From NCBI RefSeq assembly GCF_001619875.1, contig NZ_LRFC01000023.1, positions 186,001 through 250,000 of the forward strand: a stretch of 64,000 nt of DNA. Direction: 5' to 3'. The notes under the pieces were generated by a model. The model did no database searches and had not been told where the DNA came from. It saw only the letters and a list, made by a program, of their open reading frames with translations. Position 1 is the stretch's first letter. Every line of letters starts with the position of its first letter. This document shows positions 30,041-40,681 of the stretch, one piece after another. Made by a program: the position numbers and the translations under genes. The stretch is from Fictibacillus phosphorivorans (GTDB lineage Bacteria > Bacillota > Bacilli > Bacillales > Fictibacillaceae).

Positions 30041-31375
30041 TTGTCTAAGTATACTAAAGAAGATATCTTAAGAATGGTAAAAGAAGAAAACGTAAGATTT
30101 ATTCGTTTGCAATTTACTGATTTACTAGGTGTAATCAAGAACGTTGAGATTCCAATCGGACAGCTTGAAAAAGCTTTAGAAAATAAAATGATGTTTGATG
30201 GTTCCTCAATTGAAGGATTCGTTCGTATCGAAGAATCTGATATGAATCTTTATCCTGATTTAGACACATTTATGATCTTCCCTTGGACATCTGAAAAAGG
30301 TAAAGTAGCTCGTTTGATTTGTGATATCTACATGCCAGATGGAAACCCATTTGATGGAGATCCACGCGGTATTTTAAAACGTGTATTAAAAGAAATGGAA
30401 GAGTTAGGATTCTCAGATTTCAACATCGGACCTGAGCCAGAATTCTTCTTATTTAAAAACGATGAGAAGGGTGAACCTACACTAGAACTTAATGATAAAG
30501 GTGGTTACTTCGACCTTGCTCCAACAGATCTAGGCGAAAACTGCCGTAGAGATATAGTATTAGAACTTGAAGACATGGGCTTTGAAATCGAAGCTTCTCA
30601 CCATGAAGTTGCACCTGGTCAGCACGAAATTGACTTTAAATATGCTGATGCAGTAAGTACATGTGATAACATTCAAACGTTCAAACTCGCAGTTAAAACA
30701 ATTGCACGTAAACATGGTCTTCACGCGACATTTATGGCAAAACCTTTGTTTGGTGTTAACGGATCAGGAATGCATGCGAACATGTCACTATTCAAAGATG
30801 GAGAAAACGTGTTCTATGATGAGAAATCAGAAACTGGTTTAAGTGAAACAGCTATGCATTTCTTAGCGGGTATCTTAAAGCACGCTCAAGATTTCACAGC
30901 GATTACAAACCCTACTGTTAACTCTTATAAGCGTCTAGTTCCAGGATACGAAGCACCTTGTTATGTTGCTTGGTCCATGCAGAACAGAAGCCCGCTCATT
31001 CGTATCCCGGCTTCTCGCGGAATCAGTACTCGTATCGAGGTAAGAAGCGTTGATCCAACTGCTAACCCTTATCTTGCGATGGCTGTACTTCTTGCAGCAG
31101 GTCTTGATGGAATTAAGAATAAGTTAAATGCACCGAAACCAATCGACAGAAACATTTATGTAATGGATAAAGAAGAGCGTGAAGCAGAAGGCATTAAAGA
31201 TCTTCCTGCAACACTTAAAGAAGCTCTAACTTTATTTGCTAAAAACGAAGTACTTACAAAGGCTCTTGGAGCGCATGCAACTGAGCACTTCGTCGAAGCA
31301 AAAGAAATCGAGTGGGATATGTTCCGCACACAAGTTCACCCTTGGGAACGCGAACAATATATGAGCATGTATTAA
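30041..31375 (+). CDS. glnA: Glutamine synthetase type I
   Basis: GlnA forms glutamine from glutamate, ammonia and ATP as a cytoplasmic dodecamer. At 444 residues it matches the Bacillus GSI-alpha form. Visible are FDGSSIEGF, the metal-binding [19 protein letters not shown] and [14 protein letters not shown] saw no adenylylation-type insertion. The start is TTG 30041 after AAAGGAGGAGA. A strong terminator follows. The last 60 bases plus this terminator have a diverged copy at 33.7 kb. Confidence 0.97.
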   Translation: MSKYTKEDILRMVKEENVRFIRLQFTDLLGVIKNVEIPIGQLEKALENKMMFDGSSIEGFVRIEESDMNLYPDLDTFMIFPWTSEKGKVARLICDIYMPDGNPFDGDPRGILKRVLKEMEELGFSDFNIGPEPEFFLFKNDEKGEPTLELNDKGGYFDLAPTDLGENCRRDIVLELEDMGFEIEASHHEVAPGQHEIDFKYADAVSTCDNIQTFKLAVKTIARKHGLHATFMAKPLFGVNGSGMHANMSLFKDGENVFYDEKSETGLSETAMHFLAGILKHAQDFTAITNPTVNSYKRLVPGYEAPCYVAWSMQNRSPLIRIPASRGISTRIEVRSVDPTANPYLAMAVLLAAGLDGIKNKLNAPKPIDRNIYVMDKEEREAEGIKDLPATLKEALTLFAKNEVLTKALGAHATEHFVEAKEIEWDMFRTQVHPWEREQYMSMY

Positions 31376-31382
31376 AACCTGT

Positions 31383-31413
31383 AAACCCCTGATACTATTA
31401 GTGTCAGGGGTTT
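31383..31413 (+). terminator. Intrinsic terminator after glnA
   Basis: AACCCCTGA pairs with TCAGGGGTT, followed by T residues. A near-copy lies at about 33759-33789. Confidence 0.92.
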
Positions 31414-31621
31414 TTCTATTTTTGGTCAAATCGTTAATTTTAGTATCAATTTGTCTCGTCCAAAATCAATTTATTTATTTTTTATATAGTCTTCATATTT
31501 ATCTTTTTAGAGATATGGGTATAAACTTCTGATGTAATTTAAATGTAGCCTGTCCTAAACAAAGCTGAACATATTTCTATCAGTAACAGTTTTTAGTATA
31601 TTCCAAGTAGCATCCTCTAAC

Positions 31622-33175
31622 CTATTTGATTGTGATAGGAGTCCCGTCAAACTTAACGAATGAGAAACCACTAAATTTCTCATTGTAGGTTGCCCTGTAG
31701 TCCCTCAGAATGCTTATTGCGACGGCTTCACCAAGTTTCATCCCCTCAATCCCATCAGAACGCCAATGGACGCCGGCTGTATCGCGGCCTAGGGAGATAT
31801 TGGCGGCAAGTTTATTCAATTCCCCGCCTATTGTCAATGGTTCTCCTGAATAAGGAAGCAATGTGAGGCCATCCGAACTGGAAACGACTGGATTTGGAAT
31901 CTCAAACGATTCTTTAAAGAATGCCTTGAGAATAGTGGCTCCTGCCCCAGCGATGGCTGCGTGGCCAGCTGGATAAGCCGGATGGATCGGGCAGCCTTCC
32001 GGATATGACATTGGAAGCAGGTAGCTGCGAAACTTTTTGAATATCTTACCAATTACCTTGCAATTAAGGAGTTCTGAATTTATCGGGTAGCATTTTGTAC
32101 CTATCATATGGTTGTGGACGCGTCCTCCGAACTCCTCAGGACGTAGTCTACGGTGGACAAGGTATTTTTGGAACCAGGCCGCCTCAAGTGCTGCCCGCCC
32201 GACTTTTGTAACTAAATCAAGAATATGTGCGGCCCCGAAGGTAATAAAACTACCTTGGGTTTCTGATTTAAGGTAGGGGTTGGATTCATCTAATGCTCCT
32301 TTTCCGTAGCTCAACAGAACTAAACAAGCGGAAAGTGGGCCCTGGAAGGAAAAGTCCTGATGAACATATTCACCCAAATCCCTTCCATTCCGGATATAGC
32401 GGGGTGTTGGATCGAATAACGGTGCCGCAGGAATTGAGCCGTTCTGGATATCCAACCATTTATCATATGATGTCATATAATCAGAACTTGTCACAGTTGT
32501 ACGATATCGTTGAACGATTGTTGTCGCACCATAAGGGATGTCTTTCAATAGAAATTGGGAGATATAAGGACCTGTTAAGTCACCAGGTGTGTCTCCGCGG
32601 AATAACGTATCAGTGGTGACTTTGCTGTTTGCTTTAGGTCCGCGAAAATCAGAAAATGAGGATAAATCTGAAGCTGCTTCCATGGTAAGTGGGTTGGAGC
32701 CGTACTCAAGAAAAGGAACATCACGGGTCAAGGCTTGCCAATATAGTTCAGCCATTTCACCAGCCTGCCAAGCACTGTTAAAGGAAGGAGGTACAGCGAT
32801 ACCTAAGTTGTGGCAATCAGTACCCGCAAGATCAAAAGCGTAAACGGCTTGTGGATTTGCAAGCTTGACGTCACCGCCGAGAGGAATGGATTCAAAATGG
32901 CGTTCCTTACCTGTTTTTAAGGCCTTAATAAATTGGTTATATGCCTGGAGGTCAACCGTGCCATGGGAATTATGTGGCAATCCCTTAGTAAAGCTGCCAA
33001 TTTTAGTTGGATACAATTGTTCGTCACCATTACATGGATGTTTAGTAAGAGGAAGTATCATTTGGGAAGCTGCTGCCTCAAGACGAACTTGAAATGCTTT
33101 CTCATTGCGCTCAATTGAATTTAAAGGTCCAATTAAACAGTTTTTTTTATTGTTAGACTCTTTGTTTTTTGTCAT
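31622..33175 (-). CDS. Vanadium-dependent haloperoxidase-like protein (PAP2 superfamily)
   Basis: The 517-residue protein shows the vanadate/phosphate-binding set of the haloperoxidase/acid phosphatase superfamily: KYLVHRRLRPEEFGG (Lys and Arg), HPAYPAGHAAIAGA (the PxGH box), and SLGRDTAGVHWRSDG (Arg and His). The His in the last box is the residue that carries vanadate in true haloperoxidases. No signal peptide is seen. It starts at ATG 33175 after AGGTGAT. It interrupts the normal glnA-to-lexA order and lies between two copies of the glnA 3' end, so it is probably acquired. Peroxidase versus phosphatase activity cannot be decided from sequence. Confidence 0.85.
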   Translation of the reverse strand: MTKNKESNNKKNCLIGPLNSIERNEKAFQVRLEAAASQMILPLTKHPCNGDEQLYPTKIGSFTKGLPHNSHGTVDLQAYNQFIKALKTGKERHFESIPLGGDVKLANPQAVYAFDLAGTDCHNLGIAVPPSFNSAWQAGEMAELYWQALTRDVPFLEYGSNPLTMEAASDLSSFSDFRGPKANSKVTTDTLFRGDTPGDLTGPYISQFLLKDIPYGATTIVQRYRTTVTSSDYMTSYDKWLDIQNGSIPAAPLFDPTPRYIRNGRDLGEYVHQDFSFQGPLSACLVLLSYGKGALDESNPYLKSETQGSFITFGAAHILDLVTKVGRAALEAAWFQKYLVHRRLRPEEFGGRVHNHMIGTKCYPINSELLNCKVIGKIFKKFRSYLLPMSYPEGCPIHPAYPAGHAAIAGAGATILKAFFKESFEIPNPVVSSSDGLTLLPYSGEPLTIGGELNKLAANISLGRDTAGVHWRSDGIEGMKLGEAVAISILRDYRATYNEKFSGFSFVKFDGTPITIK

Positions 33176-33686
33176 CTTATCACCTATTTGTTTTATTATG
33201 AAACTAGGAAAAAATCCTACTTTCTCCGATGTTAATAACTTTAGCTAAATATTTTCTTTAGCCCCCTAAACCCTTACTTCAATTGGTTCATTAGTTCATT
33301 ATATTCATTATTTTTTTATAAGAATAGGTTGTTCACCAATGAGAATAACCCAATTTATTATTATTAGACTGTGTACCACGTGCGAACACGGAATAAAATG
33401 ATCGTTCCTCAAAATGAAGAAAAGGGCAGCATTCATCTGAAAAATGCCTTAGCGCTTTTGGATTTTATAAGGAGACTTATATTTATTTGCAAATTCATTC
33501 ATAATAAAAATACTTGGTTGTTGGCACTTCGAACTTGGATAGAAATACCCTTCCTTATTAACCGAAAGTTTTAGAGTGATGGACCAAAAATGACAAAAAA
33601 TTTAAAAAAGAGACAAGATAGATATTGAAAAAATTAAATTTGCTGATTTTATAGCATTTTAAGCATATTTTAATAAAGGAAAAAAT

Positions 33687-33789
33687 GGTGAGATATGTTC
33701 TTAAACAATTTCACCCTTGGAAGCGCGAAACAATATATGAACATGTATTAAATGAAGTAACCCCTGACATATTAGTTGTCAGGGGTTTA
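33687..33789 (+). repeat. Decayed second copy of the glnA 3' end and terminator
   Basis: About 100 bp here match 31313-31413 with scattered differences: the segment encoding the last GlnA residues (TTCACCCTTGG, CAATATATGA, CATGTATTAAA) and the CCCCTGA/TCAGGGG terminator. The frame is disrupted by small indels, so it is not a gene. The 500 bp to its left, back to the haloperoxidase start, hold no convincing gene. Confidence 0.85.
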
Positions 33790-33940
33790 TTGAATATCAT
33801 CATAAATATGAAAAATTTAATTAAACAGGCATAATAGACACGATTTGCTGAATTCGAACAAATAAAGTGGAGTCGGGTATCCGTACACCTTATACATACA
33901 GTGGGCGGGAAGAGAGGAACTAACGATGATGCCATATAAA

Positions 33941-33976
33941 AAGAGAAGCAGCTTAACAAGTAGCTGCTTCTCTTTA
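33941..33976. terminator. Terminator downstream of lexA
   Basis: AAGAGAAGCAGCT pairs with AGCTGCTTCTCTT, with T residues on the + side and A-rich sequence on the other. It serves lexA on the minus strand. Confidence 0.85.
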
Positions 33977-33989
33977 TGTTTAATTTGCA

Positions 33990-34604
33990 TTAGTGAATAC
34001 TTCTATATACTCCAATAACTTTTCCTAGAATCGTAACGCTTTGAAGGATAATCGGTTCCATAGAGGAATTCTCTGGCTGCAGACGAATGTGATTCTTTTC
34101 TTTAAAGAACCGTTTTACAGTTGCTTCGTCTTCATCAGTCATAGCCACGATGATATCTCCGTTATTGGCAGTAGGCTGTTGTTTTACAACAACTAAGTCC
34201 TTATTGAAAATACCAGCTTCAATCATACTGTCCCCGACTACAGACAACATAAACACATTCTCATCACCTACAACGTGTTCAGGCAATGGAAAATATTCTT
34301 CTACGTTTTCAATCGCACTAATTGGAAGCCCCGCAGTTACTTTACCGATTACAGGGATTGAGATTGAACGAACAGAAGGAATATTATCATCTAGTCCTAA
34401 CACTTCAATAGCCCTTGGTTTCGTTGGATCTCTGCGAATTAGCCCTTTTTTTTCAAGTCTTGCTAAATGGCCGTGTACTGTAGAGCTAGAAGCAAGTCCT
34501 ACCGCTTCCCCAATTTCTCGAACGGAAGGGGGATATCCTTTTTGTGAAACTTCCTCTTTTATGAAAGCCAGGATATCCAATTGTCGTCTGGATAACTTAG
34601 TCAT
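33990..34604 (-). CDS. lexA: SOS repressor LexA
   Basis: LexA represses the SOS regulon and self-cleaves with RecA. The 204-residue protein has the winged-helix N-terminus ([36 protein letters not shown]), the Ala-Gly cleavage site in KVTAGLPIS, the catalytic Ser in [10 protein letters not shown], and Lys in VVVKQQ. Start: ATG 34604 behind GAGGTG; the longer frame upstream lacks a ribosome site. It is divergent from yneA across shared SOS boxes. Confidence 0.97.
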   Translation of the reverse strand: MTKLSRRQLDILAFIKEEVSQKGYPPSVREIGEAVGLASSSTVHGHLARLEKKGLIRRDPTKPRAIEVLGLDDNIPSVRSISIPVIGKVTAGLPISAIENVEEYFPLPEHVVGDENVFMLSVVGDSMIEAGIFNKDLVVVKQQPTANNGDIIVAMTDEDEATVKRFFKEKNHIRLQPENSSMEPIILQSVTILGKVIGVYRSIH

Positions 34605-34664
34605 TTTAAGCACCTCACCGAATTTTTTATCTATAAAAAGTATAGCATGAGGAATAAAGAGATA

Positions 34665-34745
34665 CAAACATAAGTTCGAAAAAATAGTTGACACCGAACA
34701 AACGTTCCAGTTATTATAATATCAAAAGATGCGAACAAACGTTTG
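34665..34745. promoter_or_regulatory. lexA-yneA divergent control region with three SOS boxes
   Basis: Three LexA boxes are visible: CAAACATAAGTTCG (34665-34678), CGAACAAACGTTCC (34695-34708) and CGAACAAACGTTTG (34732-34745). A TTGACA (34688-34693) and TTATTATAAT (34711-34720) form the yneA promoter, with the second box inside its spacer. This explains autoregulation of lexA and damage induction of yneAB-ynzC. Confidence 0.88.
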
Positions 34746-34763
34746 TTGAAAGGGGATATCACA

Positions 34764-35695
<932 letters not shown>

Positions 35696-35754
35696 AAATT
35701 CCTTTCATACTGCTGTAGGATAGAATGAAGAATGTTGCAAAAGGAGTTTTTAAT

Positions 35755-35994
35755 ATGTTATCAAAAGATAAAATGCAAAGAATAAATGAATTATCTCGAA
35801 AGTCAAAACAAACGGAATTGACATCAGCAGAAAAAGCAGAACAAAAAAAATTGAGAGAAGAGTATTTACAAGTCTTCCGCAAGTCTTTCGTTCAAGATTT
35901 ACATGGCATGACGTTTGTAGATCCTAACGGTGATGATGTAACACCTGAAAAATTAAAAAGAAGTAAAGACAATAAGAAAAACCTTAAACAATAA
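35755..35994 (+). CDS. ynzC: DUF896 protein YnzC
   Basis: The 79-residue, highly charged helical protein matches the DUF896 family (MLSKDKMQRINELSRKSK, LTSAEKAEQKKLREEYL, KSFVQDLHGM). Start: ATG 35755 after AAAGGAG; an earlier in-frame ATG lacks a ribosome site. Third gene of the SOS-induced operon. Function unknown. Confidence 0.93.
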   Translation: MLSKDKMQRINELSRKSKQTELTSAEKAEQKKLREEYLQVFRKSFVQDLHGMTFVDPNGDDVTPEKLKRSKDNKKNLKQ

Positions 35995-35999
35995 TCATG

Positions 36000-36036
36000 A
36001 ATGCCTATTTACTTAACTGTAAATAGGCATTTTTTC
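36000..36036 (+). terminator. Intrinsic terminator after ynzC
   Basis: AATGCCTATTTAC pairs with GTAAATAGGCATT around TTAACT, then T residues. Confidence 0.93.
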
Positions 36037-36098
36037 TGTTGCAATCTATATAGATTAGTATATACTGTTATATAACAACTTTGAAAGGGGAGAATATT

Positions 36099-36383
36099 TT
36101 GACTTTTTCAATTACAAGTGCAGCAGCTAATCTTTATAAAGATATTAAGTTAGAGGCTAAAGAAGGTTTAAGACTATTTGTGAAGTATGCAGGAAGTGGA
36201 GACTCAGGAGGTTTTTCTCTTGGCGTGACACCTGCCGTTCCTGAAGAGAATGATTATATAAAAGAAGTTGAAGGCCTTCGCTTTTTTGTTCGATCTGAAG
36301 AAAAATGGTTTGTTGAAAATATGGAACTTGATTACGATGAACAAAATGATTACTTTTCTTGCCACATACCAGGCCTCACCTAA
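36099..36383 (+). CDS. yneR: HesB-like (YneR-type) protein
   Basis: The 94-residue protein has the iron-sulfur-biogenesis HesB/IscA-like fold pattern (LRLFVKYAGSGDSGGFSLGV, FFVRSEEKWFVENMELDYD) but lacks the three cluster-binding cysteines of A-type carriers, as in B. subtilis YneR. Start: TTG 36099 after AAAGGGGAG. Function unknown. Confidence 0.82.
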   Translation: MTFSITSAAANLYKDIKLEAKEGLRLFVKYAGSGDSGGFSLGVTPAVPEENDYIKEVEGLRFFVRSEEKWFVENMELDYDEQNDYFSCHIPGLT

Positions 36384-36385
36384 AC

Positions 36386-36437
36386 TTAAAACCGTCTGTA
36401 CTACAACAAGAATGTTGGATAGTATCAGACGGTTTTT
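36386..36437 (+). terminator. Intrinsic terminator after yneR
   Basis: AAACCGTCTG pairs with CAGACGGTTT across a longer loop, followed by T residues. Confidence 0.75.
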
Positions 36438-36560
36438 GTATGTTTTTTTAGGGTAATGGTAAAATAACAGTAGTTTATAAAGTGTTTATCTTGTCTAATT
36501 GGACTTGAACGTTTATTATGAAAGTCAAAACTGTTTAGTACATATGAAGGGATGATTTTT

Positions 36561-38555
36561 TTGTCACGTAATCTTGATGAATTAGCAATTAATACGATAA
36601 GAACTCTTTCTATTGATAGTATTGAAAAGGCAAACTCAGGACATCCAGGGATGCCAATGGGTTCTGCTCCGATGGCTTATAGTCTTTGGGCGAAATTTAT
36701 GAACCACAATCCAGCAAACCCTGAATGGTTTAATCGTGATCGTTTTGTTTTATCTGCTGGCCATGGTTCTATGCTATTGTACAGTCTTCTTCACTTAAGT
36801 GGTTATGGATTAACAATTGATGACCTTAAGAATTTCAGACAATGGGGAAGCAAAACTCCAGGGCATCCAGAATTCGGACACACTGTTGGGGTTGAAGCAA
36901 CTACTGGTCCACTTGGTCAAGGAATTGCGATGGCTGTTGGTATGGCAATGGCTGAGCGTCACTTAGCAGCGAAATATAACCGTGATGGCCATGAAGTAAT
37001 TGATCACTTCACATATTCCATCTGCGGTGACGGTGATCTTATGGAAGGCGTTTCTGCTGAAGCTGCTTCATTAGCAGGTCATCTTGCATTAGGCAGAATG
37101 ATCGTACTTTACGACTCAAACGATATCTCTTTAGATGGAGATCTTCATCATTCATTCTCTGAAAGTGTTAAACAAAGATTTGAGGCATATGGATGGCAAG
37201 TCCTTTATGTTGAAGATGGGACAAATTTAGATGAGATTGAGAAAGCAATAGCAGAAGCTCGTGAAGAATTAAACAAGCCAACATTGATTGAAGTAAAAAC
37301 CATTATCGGTCATGGATCACCAAATAAATCAGGAAAATCTGCTTCTCACGGTGCACCACTTGGTAAAGAAGAGATTTTATTAACAAAAGAAGCTTACAAA
37401 TGGACGTTTGAAGAAGATTTCCACGTTCCAGAAGAAGTAAGATCTCACTTCCAGCAATTAAAAAGTGAAGGACAAACAAAAGAAGACGAATGGAATAAGC
37501 AATTTAAAGCGTATAAAGAAGCATATCCGGAATTGGCTGAAGAGTTAGAACAAGCAATCAAAGGAAAACTTCCAGAAAACTGGGATCAAGATCTTCCTGA
37601 GTTTGATAAAGCGATCGCAACACGTTCATCTTCTGGTAAAGCAATCAACGCACTGGCTAAAAATGTACCATCACTATTCGGAGGATCTGCTGACTTAGCT
37701 GGATCCAACAAGACGCTGATTGAAGGAGAAGCGAATTTTAGCCGTAATGATTACAGCGGACGTAACATCTGGTTCGGTGTTCGTGAATTTGCAATGGGAG
37801 CAGCACTAAATGGTATGGCGCTTCATGGAGGTTTAAATGTATTCGGTGGAACATTCTTCGTGTTCTCTGATTATGTAAGACCTGCTATTCGTCTATCTGC
37901 TTTAATGGGGCTGCCGGTTACTTATGTATTGACACACGACAGCGTAATGGTTGGTGAAGATGGTCCAACACACGAACCAGTTGAACAGCTTGCATCACTT
38001 AGAGCTATGCCTAACCTTAACTTGATTCGTCCAGCAGATGGATATGAATCAAATGCAGCTTGGAAAGTGGCACTAGAAAGCAAAGATCAACCTACAGCTT
38101 TAGTACTTAGCCGTCATGATCTTCCGATTTTAGCTAATACGAAAGAAAAGGCTTATGAAGGTGTTAAGCGTGGTGCTTATGTTGTTTCACCTGCTGAATC
38201 TGAAGCAGATGTTCTTTTACTTTCTGCAGGGTCAGAAGTGAGCATTGCAGTTGCTGCACAAGAACTACTGAAAAATGAAGGAATTTCGGCTTCTGTCGTA
38301 TCCATGCCTTCTTGGGAAAACTTTGACAAACAAGATAATCAATATAAAGAATCTGTTCTTCCAAAACATGTTAGGAAGCGTCTCGCGATTGAAATGGGAG
38401 CATCACTTGGCTGGCATAAATATGTTGGTCTAGACGGAGACACATTAACAATCGATACGTTTGGTGCTTCAGCTCCTGGAGAAATCATTCAAAAAGAGTT
38501 CGGTTTTACTCCTGAGAACATTGTCAAACGTGTAAAAGACATGTTAAATCAATAA
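36561..38555 (+). CDS. tkt: Transketolase
   Basis: Transketolase moves two-carbon units in the pentose phosphate pathway. The 664-residue TPP enzyme shows [39 protein letters not shown], the TPP motif [20 protein letters not shown] and the transketolase signature around [18 protein letters not shown] prefer TTG 36561 (8 nt after GAAGGG) over ATG 36552, which touches the ribosome site. Confidence 0.97.
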   Translation: MSRNLDELAINTIRTLSIDSIEKANSGHPGMPMGSAPMAYSLWAKFMNHNPANPEWFNRDRFVLSAGHGSMLLYSLLHLSGYGLTIDDLKNFRQWGSKTPGHPEFGHTVGVEATTGPLGQGIAMAVGMAMAERHLAAKYNRDGHEVIDHFTYSICGDGDLMEGVSAEAASLAGHLALGRMIVLYDSNDISLDGDLHHSFSESVKQRFEAYGWQVLYVEDGTNLDEIEKAIAEAREELNKPTLIEVKTIIGHGSPNKSGKSASHGAPLGKEEILLTKEAYKWTFEEDFHVPEEVRSHFQQLKSEGQTKEDEWNKQFKAYKEAYPELAEELEQAIKGKLPENWDQDLPEFDKAIATRSSSGKAINALAKNVPSLFGGSADLAGSNKTLIEGEANFSRNDYSGRNIWFGVREFAMGAALNGMALHGGLNVFGGTFFVFSDYVRPAIRLSALMGLPVTYVLTHDSVMVGEDGPTHEPVEQLASLRAMPNLNLIRPADGYESNAAWKVALESKDQPTALVLSRHDLPILANTKEKAYEGVKRGAYVVSPAESEADVLLLSAGSEVSIAVAAQELLKNEGISASVVSMPSWENFDKQDNQYKESVLPKHVRKRLAIEMGASLGWHKYVGLDGDTLTIDTFGASAPGEIIQKEFGFTPENIVKRVKDMLNQ

Positions 38556-38569
38556 TTGCTTATATCTAA

Positions 38570-38602
38570 AGAAGACTTCCTGGGTGGAAGTCTTCTTTTC
38601 TT
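38570..38602 (+). terminator. Intrinsic terminator after tkt
   Basis: AAAGAAGACTTCC pairs with GGAAGTCTTCTTT around a short loop. Confidence 0.93.
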
Positions 38603-38607
38603 TCTAA

Positions 38608-38615
38608 TTCGACAA
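38608..38615 (+). promoter_or_regulatory. Spo0A box upstream of sirA
   Basis: TTCGACAA is the reverse complement of the 0A box TTGTCGAA. It lies 90 bp upstream of sirA, whose B. subtilis homologue is switched on by Spo0A. Confidence 0.65.
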
Positions 38616-38705
38616 AAATAGTTGATTTTCACTCTCCTTTTTAGACAAGCTTTTTTAAAATTTATGTATATAATTTCTAGAAAGCAGTCGGAAAGGAGCT
38701 TATTC

Positions 38706-39146
38706 ATGAGAGAGTTTTATATTTATTTAATAACAAAAGAAGTTGCTCACTCCTACTATGGTAAAGAAAATAAACTGTTTCAATTATTCTTTGAAGAACA
38801 GCGATCAACTGGAATTTTTAAAACAATTTTACAAAAGCAGGTCTGTTATATAACGAAATTATTATCCGCTTCTCAATTAGAGAAACACTTATGGGAGAGC
38901 TTAAGCGGTACTTACAATTGGAGATTAGAAGGTGAAACCTATTCTTTGTCATGCAAAGAAAGTACGATAAGACTTGAAATATGTGATCAATACATACATT
39001 TATACAGCATCGGTAATTTTGAGGCAGAAACCATAATTTTTGAGGCTTTACGTCATTACAATTCTTATTTTTTAGCTATGGATTATGGCGAAAGGAAATA
39101 TGGCTGGCTCTCTCCTTTTAAATTGAATATGGTATATGGCACTTAA
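38706..39146 (+). CDS. sirA: Sporulation inhibitor of replication SirA
   Basis: SirA binds DnaA domain I to block new replication rounds at sporulation onset. The 146-residue protein starts MREFYIYLITKEVAHSYYGK, matching the SirA pattern of an N-terminal YxYLI..E.A..Y.G.E motif, and is located after tkt as B. subtilis yneE. The start at ATG 38706 follows AAAGGAG. A Spo0A box upstream supports the assignment. Confidence 0.88.
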   Translation: MREFYIYLITKEVAHSYYGKENKLFQLFFEEQRSTGIFKTILQKQVCYITKLLSASQLEKHLWESLSGTYNWRLEGETYSLSCKESTIRLEICDQYIHLYSIGNFEAETIIFEALRHYNSYFLAMDYGERKYGWLSPFKLNMVYGT

Positions 39147-39224
39147 ATCTCTATCAAATCTTGTATGTGATGGTAAACTTGTAGTAAACTAGTTCTAGAC
39201 AACATGAAGGAGGAAGTTTTAACA

Positions 39225-39443
39225 ATGGGTACTGGTATGATAATCCTTGTGTGTGCACTTTCACTGATTGCAGGTGTTGCGATCGGATTTTTTATTGCCC
39301 GCAAGTATATGATGAGTTATTTACAAAAAAATCCACCGATTAATGAAAATATGTTGCGTGTGATGATGATGCAGATGGGTCAAAAGCCTTCACAGAAGAA
39401 AATCAATCAAATGATGCAGGCTATGAACAAGCAAATGAAGTAA
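39225..39443 (+). CDS. yneF: UPF0154 membrane protein YneF
   Basis: The 72-residue protein has one N-terminal membrane helix ([20 protein letters not shown]) and a conserved cytosolic tail ([21 protein letters not shown]). It matches YneF/UPF0154 in sequence pattern and position. Start: ATG 39225 after AAGGAGG. Function unknown. Confidence 0.93.
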   Translation: MGTGMIILVCALSLIAGVAIGFFIARKYMMSYLQKNPPINENMLRVMMMQMGQKPSQKKINQMMQAMNKQMK

Positions 39444-39449
39444 ATGTTG

Positions 39450-39484
39450 TACAAGCACCCTGATAGGAATCGGGTGCTTGTTTT
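39450..39484 (+). terminator. Intrinsic terminator after yneF
   Basis: ACAAGCACCC pairs with GGGTGCTTGT, followed by T residues. Confidence 0.92.
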
Positions 39485-39527
39485 CGTTCTACTAGCTATT
39501 GATAGCATCAACTAAAGGATGATGGCC

Positions 39528-40574
39528 ATGAACAATTTAGAGACGATTTCAATCGATGATTTGGATTTTTCTAAATATATCTTGTTTGATGTAAGATCTC
39601 CAAAAGAATTTGAAGAATTTCATCTTCCGAACGCTCTGAATCTTAGTATATTTACAAATGATGAGAGGGCAGAAATCGGAACAATTTATAAGCAAGTGAG
39701 TAAAGAGGCAGCAATAGAGCGGGGACTTGAAGTTGTTGGACCAAAGCTACCTGTTCTTTTTCAAAAGATAAAGACCGAAAAGGAAAAAAATCCAGATAAA
39801 AAAGTGGTCATCTATTGTGCAAGAGGCGGTTTACGCTCTAAGAGCATCGCTCAAACAATGAACATGATTGGACTTCAATGTTTGCAGCTTGAAGGGGGGA
39901 TTCGCTCGTATAGAAAACAGATCGAATCCTTCTTTGATAGATATATAAAGACTCAAAGACAAATCATTGTACTTGAAGGCCACACAGGCACAATGAAAAC
40001 AGAAATTCTAGAACGATTGCAAAATGAGGGATACCCTGTCATTAATCTTGAAAAAATGGCCGGTCATAAAGGTTCGATCTTTGGAAGAATCGGTGAACAG
40101 CCTTCTTCACAGAAAAAGTTTGAATCCAATCTTTTTGAACGCCTCAAAGAACTAGAAAACTCACCATCGCTTATCATCGAATCAGAAAGCAAAAGAATAG
40201 GAAGAGTGATTGTTCCGGATTTTCTTCTAGAAGGAAAATACAGCGGTACACGAATCCATATTGAGGTTCCGTTTCATTTACGAGTTCATTATATTTGTAA
40301 TGTGTACAAGCCGCTTTTGCATAAAGATGAGATTGTTGAGGCTGTGAATAAACTTTCTAAAAGAATTCCAGTTGCAGTTATGGAGGATTTGAAGGATAGC
40401 CTTCAGTGTCAAAATTATGAAAAAGTAGTATCTTTATTATTAGAAAACTATTATGATCCGAAATACGAATACGCTGAACAAAAGTATGAGAGTGATTGTG
40501 TAAAATTGCATGGAGATTCATTAGAAAACATTTATTTAAAAGTAAAGAAACAAATCAATCGTCTAATCGTATAA
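39528..40574 (+). CDS. mnmH: tRNA 2-selenouridine synthase MnmH (SelU/YbbB)
   Basis: MnmH converts 2-thiouridine at wobble U34 of Lys, Glu and Gln tRNAs to 2-selenouridine using selenophosphate from SelD. The 348-residue protein has an N-terminal rhodanese domain with the active Cys in VIYCARGGLRSKS (about residue 96) and a C-terminal P-loop domain (LEGHTGTMKTEIL), followed by the family motif LEKMAGHKGSIFGRIGEQPS. The Walker A glycine before Lys is Met here. It stands alone between terminators, 17 kb from selB. Its presence fits the selD gene at 62-63 kb. Confidence 0.93.
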   Translation: MNNLETISIDDLDFSKYILFDVRSPKEFEEFHLPNALNLSIFTNDERAEIGTIYKQVSKEAAIERGLEVVGPKLPVLFQKIKTEKEKNPDKKVVIYCARGGLRSKSIAQTMNMIGLQCLQLEGGIRSYRKQIESFFDRYIKTQRQIIVLEGHTGTMKTEILERLQNEGYPVINLEKMAGHKGSIFGRIGEQPSSQKKFESNLFERLKELENSPSLIIESESKRIGRVIVPDFLLEGKYSGTRIHIEVPFHLRVHYICNVYKPLLHKDEIVEAVNKLSKRIPVAVMEDLKDSLQCQNYEKVVSLLLENYYDPKYEYAEQKYESDCVKLHGDSLENIYLKVKKQINRLIV

Positions 40575-40601
40575 AAAAGACCCAAAGAGGGTCTTTTTTT
40601 G
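40574..40601 (+). terminator. Intrinsic terminator after mnmH
   Basis: AAAAAGACCC pairs with GGGTCTTTTT around a short loop. Confidence 0.9.
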
Positions 40602-40681
40602 TGAAACTTTTTCCTTTTCGGAATTTTCATATATTGGTAAACTATACTTGTTTTTGATTTGCGTACAAGGGGGAACAGGTT

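Noticed and set aside
33371-33574. 67-residue ORF in the gap between the haloperoxidase-like gene and lexA
   Set aside because: No ribosome site at its first codon, no recognisable family, in a region of decayed sequence.
34150-34650. 166-residue plus-strand ORF opposite lexA
   Set aside because: It is the antisense shadow of lexA with low-complexity Ser/Thr/Pro content and no start signals.
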